23,090 nucleotides of DNA from Mesotaenium endlicherianum (taxonomy: Eukaryota > Streptophyta > Zygnematophyceae > Zygnematales > Mesotaeniaceae): the NCBI GenBank assembly GCA_009602735.1, contig WELA01006610.1, positions 8,461 through 31,550 on the forward strand, in the 5' to 3' direction. Below, piece after piece: positions 9,305-20,100 of this stretch (within the stretch, counting starts at the first letter, position 1; the number at the start of each line of letters is the position of its first letter). The notes beneath the pieces were generated by a model. The model had not been told where the DNA came from. It ran no database searches and saw only the letters and a list, made by a program, of their open reading frames with translations. The translations under genes and the position numbers were made by a program.

Positions 9305-9674
9305 AGCAGGCACAACAGACATTGAGGAAGAGTTGAAAACAGGCTTAGAACCGGTAGAGTCAACACGGAAAAGAGGGAGACCATCAAAACAGAGAGGTCC
9401 AGACATGTCTGCGCTTGCTGACAGGGAAGAGAGAAGGAACACGGTGGTAGTGGCAAGGGAGACTGCTAAGAGGAGGGCAAAGAGAGGCTACAACAAGAAG
9501 AAGAACAGGCAGTCAGATGAAGAGGAGTACAGCTCAAAAACGAAGCTGGAGTCTGAAGGAGAGCCGAAGGTGCCTGCTGCTGCTGAAGAAGAAGAAGTTG
9601 AGAGCCTGCCAACATCAGAGAGGAGTACTTCTAGGGGCCTGCTGCTAAAGGTGAAGTTCCACCATGGCTGGTGA
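9305..9674 (+). pseudogene. Continuation of the split ORF: basic, AT-hook-like and acidic region
   Basis: It resumes in phase with the frame ending at 2619 and runs to a TGA at 9672-9674. It has an AT-hook-like core (RKRGRPSK), a long basic stretch rich in Arg and Lys (RRAKRGYNKKKN), then an acidic Glu-rich segment. Low-complexity charged leaders like this often precede the catalytic core of piggyBac-type transposases. The stop lies about 50 bp before the first recognisable transposase residues, which are in another frame, so either an intron is missing from my reading or the gene has decayed here. Confidence 0.55.
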
Positions 9675-9721
9675 AGCCTGTCAGCACTCTGGCCACAAGC
9701 CTGGCTAGAGTGAGCACAAGG

Positions 9722-10232
9722 CACTTTCACAGCTTCAGCCCCTTTGCTGTTCTGTGCCTTCTCATTGGCATAGACTGGTATGACTCCATGGTTTTTGCTA
9801 TTGATGCATATACACATAATGAAGGTGCAAAAGCAATATAACTAGCTCACCACTAGTGAGCTCATCATGTGGCATGGCTTGTGTATTGCTATGGCATTGA
9901 ATCCCTTGCCTAGGTACACCATGTATTGGAATAATGACAGTTTTGGTCCTGTAAAGTTTCCTGCCTTTGGCAAATATATGTCTAGAGATAGGTGGATCCG
10001 AATAAAAGCATACTTGCATATTATTTTTTGATGCAGGCAGAGATGTATTTCTTCCTAATTCTGGAGAGTATAAGCTTTGGTGGTGTCAGCCCTTCATAGA
10101 TCTACTCAAAAGAACATTCAAGGAGCACTATTATCCAGGTATGCACATGACAGTTGATGAGAGACTTATTTGAACTAGAAACAGATAGTGTTCAATTTGA
10201 GTATATATTGTCCTAAGAAATATATGTCAAAT
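9722..10232 (+). pseudogene. piggyBac-type (DDE_Tnp_1_7) transposase fragment, decayed
   Basis: Three plus-strand frames carry consecutive pieces of one domain. Frame 2 (9722-9841) contains MVFAIDAYTHNEGAKAI. Frame 3 (9846-10031) contains TTSEL, IAMALNPLP, a YW, and MSRDRWIRIKAYLHI. Frame 1 (10030-10194) contains QPFIDLLKRTFKEHYYPG and then TVDE, where family members place the first catalytic Asp. This order (TN-like, LP..YW, MSR.R....LH, DLL..F...Y.PG, DE) is that of piggyBac transposases. The frame changes near 9842 and again in the T-run at 10024-10029. TGA follows at 10192 with further stops, and only faint TRNR and PKKY motifs continue beyond. The second and third catalytic Asp regions are absent, so it is inactive. 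Confidence 0.75.
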
Positions 10233-10619
10233 CGTCCCCTCTTGAGTATTCAAGAATTTGCCAATCAGTCTATTTTGGAATGTCGGGTCGATTTGACGTC
10301 CACATACATTGAATATAAATCTCTATAATGTCCTACTTAGGCGCACTAGGCTAAAACAAAACTTCTAGGTAATTCGACCTAACCGACAAGAGGCGTGTGC
10401 CAAATTTACGTGAAGATTCAAAATTCAATCTAACGATTTAGGTCGTTCAAAATTGTTATTCAATTAACGGTCTTGCTCCCTGCAAATTAAGGATAGTCGT
10501 TGAATAACCTTAAATAAATTAATGCTTCAATTTTTTTTAACTTTCTCAATACTTAACCAATTCGACAATTTTATATAAAAATAACCACTGAAATGCACTT
10601 TACAATCCTACAAACTTTT

Positions 10620-11755
10620 TCTTAGTGAAAAATTAAGAAGTATAATTACGCTAGAAAATTGATAAGCGTAATCGAGGATGTAGACGCTCAATCTAACCAG
10701 TTTAGGTTGCTAGCGGTTTAGAGTTTTGTAAGTTCGTTCCCTTAGAAGTAAAGCGAAGGACTGTAAGACGATTTACTCTCCATATTTTATTTTTGACTTT
10801 GCTTGAGTGATTTTTGCAGCTACAATTTATGTAAATCAGCCAGCATGGGCAAAGAGCTCGCATGAAAGTAGAGCTTCTGCACTAACTTTAAAAACTTGTG
10901 TTGACTTGGTTCTCAGATGAACAAAATTCTCTGGAAAAGTAAGAATTGGAATTTGTAAAATCACACCAGCCAACTCTTGAGAGGGGGCAGGTGAATTGTT
11001 CATGTTATTGAGAGGAGTGGTAGAGTATACCATCTTGTAGAGCCTGAGAAAGGTTTTAAAAATAAGTAAAAGTCCACGAAAAAGTGAGACGCCTGAGTTA
11101 CGTGACAACTCGTAGAGCGCACGAAAGTCTGAAAGTGAATAACTAACTACAAGACGCCACAAATCATGAGATTCTTTAAAGAAAGCAATGTTTTGTACTA
11201 AAGTTGGGCAATATACAAAATGCTTGAGTTCGAGTCAGTGAGCTGGTTAACAATCGACATGAGCAGTGATGAGGGAAATGAGCATTACTTAATATAAGTT
11301 AGCAAATAGTCCACGAAGGATTATCTCCCTGGCATGCTAGAACTTGCAAGTTTGATATGTAGGAGACTCTTGAGTAGAAATAAGAAGGAACACCAGGTCG
11401 TGCAAATGACACATAAAATGGCAAGTTTGCTCAAATTTTAAGGTCTTATAAGTTCTTTCTGCGAAAGCAACTACTAGAGGAAAGCTCTCAGTGAAAAACT
11501 AGGAAAGATATGTTCGCGATGTGAAAATAATAAGCGTGGTCAAGGGCAAATAACAAAAGTTGCCGTCGCTTCAAAGTTTTGTAAGATATGAGTCATAAAA
11601 GTGAAGCCAAAGTCAATGAAGGCAACTTTTGCTAATTCTTATTTCTCTTGGCACTGCTTATAATTGTGTTTTACAACCTACAATTTTGTGACTCTGTCAG
11701 CATGAGCAAAGAGTCTGCATAAAAGTAGTCACTTTTGCATTAAAAGAAGGAGAAC
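10620..11755 (+). repeat. Pair of strongly diverged direct repeats
   Basis: The segments 10620-10890 and 11485-11755 share ordered blocks: a GTGAAAAA start, ATAAGCGT, AGTTTTGTAAG, CTACAATTT, CAGCATG.GCAAAGAG and an AAAGTAG block, at offsets of roughly 843-865 bp. The order is conserved with many substitutions and indels between. They could be remnants of LTRs or of a tandem duplication. Confidence 0.45.
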
Positions 11756-12315
11756 CAAAGGTGTCCAAAATTTTTGCATATAAATGAATGTCTTTGAAAG
11801 AGAGGTAAGTAAGCTTAGTGTGTGATCATTAAGCCTGCTAATCAAGGACTTGGCCTTTGACATGAACTGCCAACATGGGAGCTGAGTCAACCAGGTCCAG
11901 CCAGCCACCGACACAGGTGCGAGGTCAACTTGTGGTGATCAACCAGGTCGAGAAATCGCTTGCGAGTACCACCAACAAGATCGACCAGGTTGACGGCACA
12001 CCGGCAGGCAACCCCTACAAGTGGACAAGGCACCGACATGGATAGGCACAACACCTGGCCTCTCAAGATGAAATTCCACGATTCACGATTCACGATTCGA
12101 CGAGAGTCAATGTCATCGACCAATTAGCTCGCTAACTTGACCAGAGTAGACGAGACTGGACACGACAAGACAAGAGACCGTGCCAAATTTGGATCCGTCT
12201 GGATACGGTCAAGAGCTGAGCTAGAATCTAGAGGACTAGTCACTAGACTCCAAGGCTCAGATGTCACCGCCAGGCACCAAGCAGGCACGGTGTAAGGCAG
12301 CACACAGGCAGCACA

Positions 12316-12355
12316 TATAGACTCGCATAGACCCGTATAGATTCGTACAGACCTA
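12316..12355 (+). repeat. 10-bp minisatellite, four units
   Basis: TATAGACTCG, CATAGACCCG, TATAGATTCG and TACAGACCTA follow each other directly, varying mostly at pyrimidine positions. No coding context is seen. Confidence 0.7.
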
Positions 12356-12817
12356 CATATGCCCTAATACATCGGTTGTGTCGGCGGTAAACCGACTTTT
12401 CTTCGTACGAAATCGATATTGATGAAGGGCCTCCCGGCACCTGCAGGTCACCTGCGTAGTACGTACATACAAGTGTGACCCGAGAGTTTCTTCTCTTCAG
12501 CTCGATATTCTGAACGAACGAGCGTCTCCTGCATGGTGTCCGCAATGAAACGCTTACGGGAGGAGGTCTCGACTGGTCTCGTCTTCACACTGGCCTGAGA
12601 GGACGCCTGGTGGAAACTGGCATGCAGTGGCATGCAGGGGCATGCGCAGTGGTATTGTTTTTTTTGGGTAAAAGTAGCTTCGTCTAGTCTACACCGATCA
12701 CAAGGAACAATGCGTAACTTGCTGTAAGACGACTCGTTGCACGCATGAAATTTGCTGCAGTCTTAATAAAGACGAGCTAATTGCAAAGGTGTATTCCAAA
12801 TGTGTCTCATCTAAGGC

Positions 12818-12927
12818 ATGGCCGCCCAAGCTGTGGTGATAAAGAACAAGCGCGATGATATACCAGGAGGAGACGTCCACCAGGACAACCGCGGGTTGGA
12901 GGATGAAGTAGATTTTAGCACATTCTG
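12818..12927 (+). CDS. Candidate first exon of the two-helix membrane protein gene
   Basis: ATG at 12818 (AGGCATGGCC) opens a frame rich in charged residues (KNKRDD, EDEVDF). A possible donor, CTG|GTATAT, lies at 12928. The exon would end with two bases of a codon, and the next supported exon at 14261 begins with one base, so the phase fits. The intron would be 1333 bp and contain the N at 14107. The evidence is only an open frame, a start context and phase; other exons may be missing across the gap. Confidence 0.3.
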
Positions 12928-14106
12928 GTATATGCCCCTTGCTTCATGCACTTCATTATACCATGTCGGTTACCCCTCTTCGAACATACCTGCGAGAAGT
13001 TCTCGCTGTTCCTGATGCTGGGCACAAACCTTTTGTCTACGTCTGGACTAAAGTACCGGGCAAGTTAACTTGTAGAATTTGCCAGAGAGCGTATGCTGGT
13101 CGGATAAGTTACCGGCGACTTGCAACGGGAGCCTTGCCCTTGTGTGCTGCGTGGTCATTGTGATTGTTCTTTGGAATGTCTGCATAAGCGGCCCACCAAT
13201 TTATATGCTTCTAATGAGAAGCACGGAGAGGTTATGCATGGTTCTTGTTATTTCGAGGTCAACCATGAAACGACTGGCTTTTTCTGCGATCCTGGAGCTT
13301 GTCACTTGCATTAGGGATTGCCGAGTGTACTTAATATTTAATGCGAGCCCTTATTGAGGCTAAGAAAACTTCTTCACGTAGGAGCCATGGCGAAACACTT
13401 GTAGCTTACATCTGAAGCCAGCTCTTGCCTTCCTGTGTGCAACCTCGTGCATCGTGCTCTGCGCTCATGGAGCGTACGGGATTTGTAAATCTGGTTCATG
13501 AGCAAAGTATATGCTCAGTTCTTCTGCTCTGCTGACTGGTGGCATGTGAACTGTTTCCAGCAGACTAAGGCAAGAGAAAGTTTGGGCCCACCCAAGTCCA
13601 TAGGACACGGGAATGATGCTAAGACTGTTTCATAGGGAGACACGTTGGTGAGGGCAAGAAGAACCTCGAGAAGAGGCCTGGGACGGGCCCTATGTTCCAT
13701 GCCCATGACGGGGACAGGTGGCATGCACAGCTGATAGCAGCAGTCAGGAACAAGGAACTGCGGTTTGGCAGCATAGCATAGCAGTTGCTGGCTTACTCGG
13801 AACCGTTCAACGACAATTTCTGGCTGCCAATGCAGGAATTCCTCTGTAGTGCCTGCGAGGGAGACATGACAACTGGCATGTCAGCGGTTGACATGACAGC
13901 TGGCTAGTAGGAAGCAGAGGCAAGTGGATCTTAGACTTTGGGAGCTGGGGAAGGCAAGGCACCTTTTGAGAGGGGGGAGGGGGGGCACGGGAATGTTTCA
14001 AAAGAGGGATCAGTTCTATCCACGTGTCCCAGCAAACGGCGCCTCCTCAAGGCTCTCAGCAAGTGACAGCTCTCTCTTTGTGCCAACGTGAATTCACAAT
14101 ATAACA
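12928..14106. other. Intron or intergenic stretch before the N at 14107
   Basis: Several overlapping short frames occur at 12939-13357, one of them Cys-rich (13120-13314, TTG-initiated), but none contains a domain I recognise and they shift frame within about 100 bp. I see no RNA gene or mobile element from 13400 to 14106. If the exon at 12818 is right, this is its first intron. Confidence 0.4.
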
Positions 14107-14107
14107 N
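14107..14107. other. Single N, probable contig join
   Basis: A lone N separates two sequences with no obvious overlap. Its true length is unknown, so exons of the downstream gene may be missing here. Confidence 0.7.
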
Positions 14108-14195
14108 GGGCCTTTCCCAGAACACAACCCGAGGGCTTGTTGTGCGCATGCCTCCGCATGACGAATAAGACTCTGGAAATTTATCGTTCCAAATC

Positions 14196-17100
14196 ATGTG
14201 GTGCGGCTGTGGGCTTCGCTCATGCTCCCCCGATGGCCGTTGCCTCCCCTTGTGCTGCAGCAGCCAGGATGAGGCGCGTGCCGACGGCCCACCTGGCGCA
14301 CAACCAGTCCCGCAATATGGCACAACAAGTGAGGTTAGAGAGGGGGAACATGTGGCGGGGCGCGATTTGCCGGGCAAGGACGAGGAGGAAGCCAAGGAGG
14401 ACACGTGGCATGGCCTGGAGGAGGGCGGGGAAGGATTTGACGTGGACGTTTTGACAGGTAGGCCGGTTCACCCCCCATTTGCACCTGCCCCTGTCCAACT
14501 CGGCCTCAGCAGTCAGCTTCTGTGCGGCTCCTCGGGTCCAGATTGCATGCCAGCAGCATGTGACTTGTGTTTCTTTCAACATGCCAGCTGGCACATTTGC
14601 TTGCCGGCTTAAGCTGCACCTCTCTTCTGTGACAAGGGCTGTTGGTGCAGCCGCAGACTCCCTTGCTGCATGTAAGCTGCCGTGGGAGTTGACAATGAGT
14701 TGCTGCAGGCTGGAAGAACGTTATGATGCGGTGAACTGCAAAGGCCCTGTTGCAACCTGTGACTGCCAGCTGGAGGTGGCCCCGTGGCTTGCATGCAGGC
14801 CTGACACTTGGCATGGCACGTGAAGCAGCGACTCCAAGATGCAAGGTGTGGCTGCCAGCTGTCTCCTGTCCTGGCCCCCCTTGCATGCAGGCCTGACCCC
14901 TGGACGTACCACGTGCTGCGCGTGAGACACCTGGGGGCTGCAGAGATACAGGGGAAGGTGATGGAGGAGAACGAGCGGTACGAGAACTACCGCAACCTGC
15001 TCTCCTTCCTCCTCTTCACGGGCCTCTACTGCGCTGTGCTGTACCTCCAGGCGGACTCGTTCCGGAGCTTCCAGGTGTCGACCGCACACTACGTGCTACT
15101 CCCGGAGGTAACCCTTCCCCCCCTCTCCTCCCCTTTCTCAGCACCCAAGCCACGACCTCCATACAATGACACACACTGAACCTCCTCCTCGTGACACCCT
15201 CCTCCTTCAGCTGGGGCTCACGTGCCTGAGCTGCACATGCAAGGGAGGGGCTTCCAATCCAACACATAGGAAGAGGCGTGCAGGTTGTGCGTCCTTGTCC
15301 CGTCTGCACCGCCACCTCTGACCCTGCGGTCGACTGCAAAGACCACAGTCAACAGCTTTTCAACAGCGAGAGGCCAACGGAGCGGATAGGCGAGGCCCTT
15401 TTGCTCCTAGAGCACGTAGAGCGCCCATTGTGTGCTTCTCTCCTGATTTTGTCTTGCAGAGGAGGCATGGGCTGTATTGACCCCCCCTGCTGCTGAAAGG
15501 TGCCCACTGAATGGACAGGCAAGCGCACATTGTGGGCCACGTTGTAGATTCTCTCGTGCCACTGAGCAACCTGAGAGAGAGAGAGAGAGCAAGCTCTCCG
15601 AATACGTTGAGGAGACTCTCTGCGATGCATCATGCGCTTGTGCAGATGCGATTCACCAAGACTGGCCGTGTCATTGCGCTTTCTGAATGTAAGCGAGCGT
15701 CAGCTGCCCCCTTGCCTGGAGGCAATGACTCCCGCCCTCACAATCCCTTTCTTGTCAAACTCCGTCGCTGTTTTGTTGTGTCGATTGATCTGGGAGCAGG
15801 GCATGACTGGGAACGAGCCCTTCACCTTTGCCAGCCCGTCCGATGTGTACACGTGGCTCAACGACAGCATCATCCAGGTGCGCCCCCCTGCCCTCCTCCC
15901 CTCCTTCCCCCTCCCCCCTCCCTCCCGCGCCTCCTCCCTCCGCGGGCCCCCTCCCCGGCCTCTTGCAGAGAAGCCGCAGACAGATTGTAACGATGCCAAC
16001 GGTTGTCCCGGAATCGCACAGACGGCGTGCTTGCATGCATGCACGCATGCGCATGCGTGAGCTCTGCCTTGTACCAAGCGTGCAGAGGCTCATGCAGTCA
16101 AAGAGGCCGCGTATGTGTGTGAACGGACGCCTCACGCTCATCTGGGGTGTGCAGAGGGTGTGGCAAGACCCGACGTGCGGGAACGGGATCTGCGAGAGGC
16201 CTCTGGAGTTTCCCGGCTTTGGGTCCTTTGGCTGCAGCCAGGACTGCGGGCTGCTGGCGGCCGTCACGCAGGTCACTGTTCACATTGTGGCCGACTTTGA
16301 GAGCATGACCCACGTGGCCGTCTCCGACTGGAACCTCTGCATGACCCACCCTGTGGAGCTCTGCTGGTGCGCCACCTGCCGCCTGTCTCCTGCCGCTTGT
16401 CGCCTGTTTCTGCTTGCGGCGCGTCTTCTCGCGCAGCGAGCGGAGTGCTTCATCCTTAGTCCTCTCTCGCAAGTGCGTGGGGTTGTTGGCAGCACCCGTA
16501 CGGGAAGGGAGTGCAACTTGGGTGTTGCAGGAGCCATCTGCCAAGGTGTTCCTTGCCATGCTATACTATCTATATGCAATACGAGTCATCATACATGACA
16601 TTGCAAGTGATCGTAGTGTGATATACAGTGAGGGGCATTGCTGCAGGTTCTCGTCGCCCGTGACGTTCACGAGCCTGACGACGGACGCCACCTACGCTCT
16701 GTCCATTCCCGACGGCGACTGGCAGATCCAGCTCAACGCGCCCTTTGGCGGGGTGGTGGGCACTGTGACGGAGTTCCAGACCACGAAGCTGGAGCTGGCC
16801 GCGGGCGGCGGCGTCAACCTGCTGCGCTTCGGCAACTGCTTCGCGGACAAGCTGCAATCGCAGCTGGGCCAGTGCCGCAAGGTGCGCGCCGCGGATCCCT
16901 GCGAGCAGCACCCCTACCGAGCCTCTCCCGAGCCTCTCCCGAGCCTCTCCCGAGCCTCTCCCCTCACCTTCGAGGAGGTCCCTGCTGCTACTGCTGCTGC
17001 TCCTACTGTGGCTGGGGCCCGGGCCCGGTCCCTTCTTGGCCCCTCTCTCTGTCGTGCCCGTGTGCCACTGCTTCTCACAGGTCTCTCCTGCCGTGCAAAA

Positions 17101-20100
17101 GCAGCTGCTCCTGTGGGGTGGGAGGCCATGGAGGGGCAACAACAGCTGTGGCAGGCCCGGGCTAGCATCTCGTCTCGACTTCTTGTTTCATCCTCCTGCC
17201 TAGTCTGATATGGGTTGAACTGATCTGAACATAGACGGGCTCATCCCTTCAAAATCCTGCACTAAATAAGTCAGAAAAAAGCTGCCGCTCGTCAAGGTTG
17301 CGGCGCTTTGGCGCCCACGCTGGATGTGCGTGTGAGTGTGTGTGTGTGTGCAGACATGTGCGACACTGGCAGGGTGCGTGCGCAAGTTCTGCCAGGGCCT
17401 GGGCGCCAAGCAGGTGGCGGCCTTCTTCGCCGACTGCGCGGGCATCTGCAACAACTTCCCCAACAAGCTCCAGCCCTTTGCCGGCCTCAACTGCTCGCAG
17501 GCACGCCCGTCTGTCCCCTCGGCCTCTACACCTATCTGGCTGTCTGCCTGTCTGTCTGCTTGTCTGCCTGTCTGCCCAACTGTATGTCTGAGTGTCTGAG
17601 TGTCAAAGTGTGTTCATCTGTCTGAATGTATGCAGCACCCCTTGCACTCTTCTTTGGGTGCATCCTACTTAGTACTCATGAAGGGTGCCAACTTCCCCCA
17701 GAATTCGCCTTTTGTGCAATATCGTTCTAGGCAGCATACGTCCCACACTTGGGACATGGAGCTTCTGATTGGCTGCTGTTTCCCCCCGCCCTTCTTTATT
17801 GGATGACCATGGTGGTTAGTAATTGCATTGCATACCACGCACTACATCGACAAGAGTAGGACACACTCCCTTGCTGGGAACTCAAGGGGGGTGTGCCGGA
17901 CTTACCGCCCAGTGTGTCAAATTGATGTACCCTACCCGTTTGAAAAAACAAATATGGATAATATCGTTCTCGTGCCTCACAAGTGCAGCACAAGTGTTGG
18001 TCATCTTGGATGGCATGCACCGCTCGAGCAGAACGCGCTCTCAAGCAGCTCCTTGCGCCTGTTGTCTTCTGGCGCTTTCTTTCTCTGTGCCCAATCACGC
18101 AGGTTCTCCAGATAGCGGCATCTGACTCCCAGGCGGACTTTGCGGGACAGGAGTGCACGNACGATGCCAACGGTTGTCCCGGAATCGCACAGACGGCGTG
18201 CTTGCATGCATGCACGCATGCGCATGCGTGAGCTCTGCCTTGTACCAAGCGTGCAGAGGCTCATGCAGTCAAAGAGGCCGCGTATGTGTGTGAACGGACG
18301 CCTCACGCTCATCTGGGGTGTGCAGAGGGTGTGGCAAGACCCGACGTGCGGGAACGGGATCTGCGAGAGGCCTCTGGAGTTTCCCGGCTTTGGGTCCTTT
18401 GGCTGCAGCCAGGACTGCGGGCTGCTGGCGGCCGTCACGCAGGTCACTGTTCACATTGTGGCCGACTTTGAGAGCATGACCCACGTGGCCGTCTCCGACT
18501 GGAACCTCTGCATGACCCACCCTGTGGAGCTCTGCTGGTGCGCCACCTGCCGCCTGTCTCCTGCCGCTTGTCGCCTGTTTCTGCTTGCGGCGCGTCTTCT
18601 CGCGCAGCGAGCGGAGTGCTTCATCCTTAGTCCTCTCTCGCAAGTGCGTGGGGTTGTTGGCAGCACCCGTACGGGAAGGGAGTGCAACTTGGGTGTTGCA
18701 GGAGCCATCTGCCAAGGTGTTCCTTGCCATGCTATACTATCTATATGCAATACGAGTCATCATACATGACATTGCAAGTGATCGTAGTGTGATATACAGT
18801 GAGGGGCATTGCTGCAGGTTCTCGTCGCCCGTGACGTTCACGAGCCTGACGACGGACGCCACCTACGCTCTGTCCATTCCCGACGGCGACTGGCAGATCC
18901 AGCTCAACGCGCCCTTTGGCGGGGTGGTGGGCACTGTGACGGAGTTCCAGACCACGAAGCTGGAGCTGGCCGCGGGCGGCGGCGTCAACCTGCTGCGCTT
19001 CGGCAACTGCTTCGCGGACAAGCTGCAATCGCAGCTGGGCCAGTGCCGCAAGGTGCGCGCCGCGGATCCCTGCGAGCAGCACCCCTACCGAGCCTCTCCC
19101 GAGCCTCTCCCGAGCCTCTCCCGAGCCTCTCCCCTCACCTTCGAGGAGGTCCCTGCTGCTACTGCTGCTGCTCCTACTGTGGCTGGGGCCCGGGCCCGGT
19201 CCCTTCTTGGCCCCTCTCTCTGTCGTGCCCGTGTGCCACTGCTTCTCACAGGTCTCTCCTGCCGTGCAAAAGCAGCTGCTCCTGTGGGGTGGGAGGCCAT
19301 GGAGGGGCAACAACAGCTGTGGCAGGCCCGGGCTAGCATCTCGTCTCGACTTCTTGTTTCATCCTCCTGCCTAGTCTGATATGGGTTGAACTGATCTGAA
19401 CATAGACGGGCTCATCCCTTCAAAATCCTGCACTAAATAAGTCAGAAAAAAGCTGCCGCTCGTCAAGGTTGCGGCGCTTTGGCGCCCACGCTGGATGTGC
19501 GTGTGAGTGTGTGTGTGTGTGCAGACATGTGCGACACTGGCAGGGTGCGTGCGCAAGTTCTGCCAGGGCCTGGGCGCCAAGCAGGTGGCGGCCTTCTTCG
19601 CCGACTGCGCGGGCATCTGCAACAACTTCCCCAACAAGCTCCAGCCCTTTGCCGGCCTCAACTGCTCGCAGGCACGCCCGTCTGTCCCCTCGGCCTCTAC
19701 ACCTATCTGGCTGTCTGCCTGTCTGTCTGCTTGTCTGCCTGTCTGCCCAACTGTATGTCTGAGTGTCTGAGTGTCAAAGTGTGTTCATCTGTCTGAATGT
19801 ATGCAGCACCCCTTGCACTCTTCTTTGGGTGCATCCTACTTAGTACTCATGAAGGGTGCCAACTTCCCCCAGAATTCGCCTTTTGTGCAATATCGTTCTA
19901 GGCAGCATACGTCCCACACTTGGGACATGGAGCTTCTGATTGGCTGCTGTTTCCCCCCGCCCTTCTTTATTGGATGACCATGGTGGTTAGTAATTGCATT
20001 GCATACCACGCACTACATCGACAAGAGTAGGACACACTCCCTTGCTGGGAACTCAAGGGGGGTGTGCCGGACTTACCGCCCAGTGTGTCAAATTGATGTA

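Larger units (their letters stand above)
10233..12815. other. AT-rich stretch without a supportable gene
   Basis: No ORF on either strand has a domain I recognise and none is long. The base composition is AT-rich to about 11.85 kb and then becomes mixed. A short open stretch at about 11881-12053 contains repeated CAACCAGGTC-type motifs and could be retroelement debris, but there is no diagnostic motif. Diverged direct repeats (10620-10890 and 11485-11755) suggest old repetitive DNA. Three head-to-tail copies of a CACGATT unit lie near 12075-12095. Confidence 0.5.
15990..18159 (+). repeat. Copy 1 of a 2170-bp apparently identical duplication (probable assembly overlap)
   Basis: It corresponds base for base, at a constant offset of 2171, to 18161-20330. 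Every pair of frames I compared translates identically, and intron microsatellites have equal length. It starts inside the intron after 15877 and ends in the last codon of an exon, directly before the N at 18160. The upstream neighbour sequence is unique and continuous with copy 1. Confidence 0.95.

Noticed and set aside
11881..12123. Short open frames with repeated CAACCAGGTC-type motifs, plus and minus strand
   Set aside because: No domain, no splice support and low-complexity repetition; perhaps retroelement debris, but not supportable as a gene.
12316..12355. CRISPR-like array
   Set aside because: Four abutting 10-bp units have no spacers, and the sequence is eukaryotic.
13120..13314. 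Small Cys-rich protein
   Set aside because: It needs a TTG start, overlaps two other open frames, has no recognisable zinc-finger spacing, and lies where the membrane-protein gene probably has an intron.
14107..14107. Second false duplication at the N
   Set aside because: The bases after the N do not repeat those before it, so I see no overlap; it is only a gap of unknown size.
16570..17142. 190-codon minus-strand ORF (and its copy at 18741-19313)
   Set aside because: It is antisense to a well-supported exon, has low-complexity Ser/Arg-rich sequence typical of GC-rich shadow frames, and spans intron sequence.
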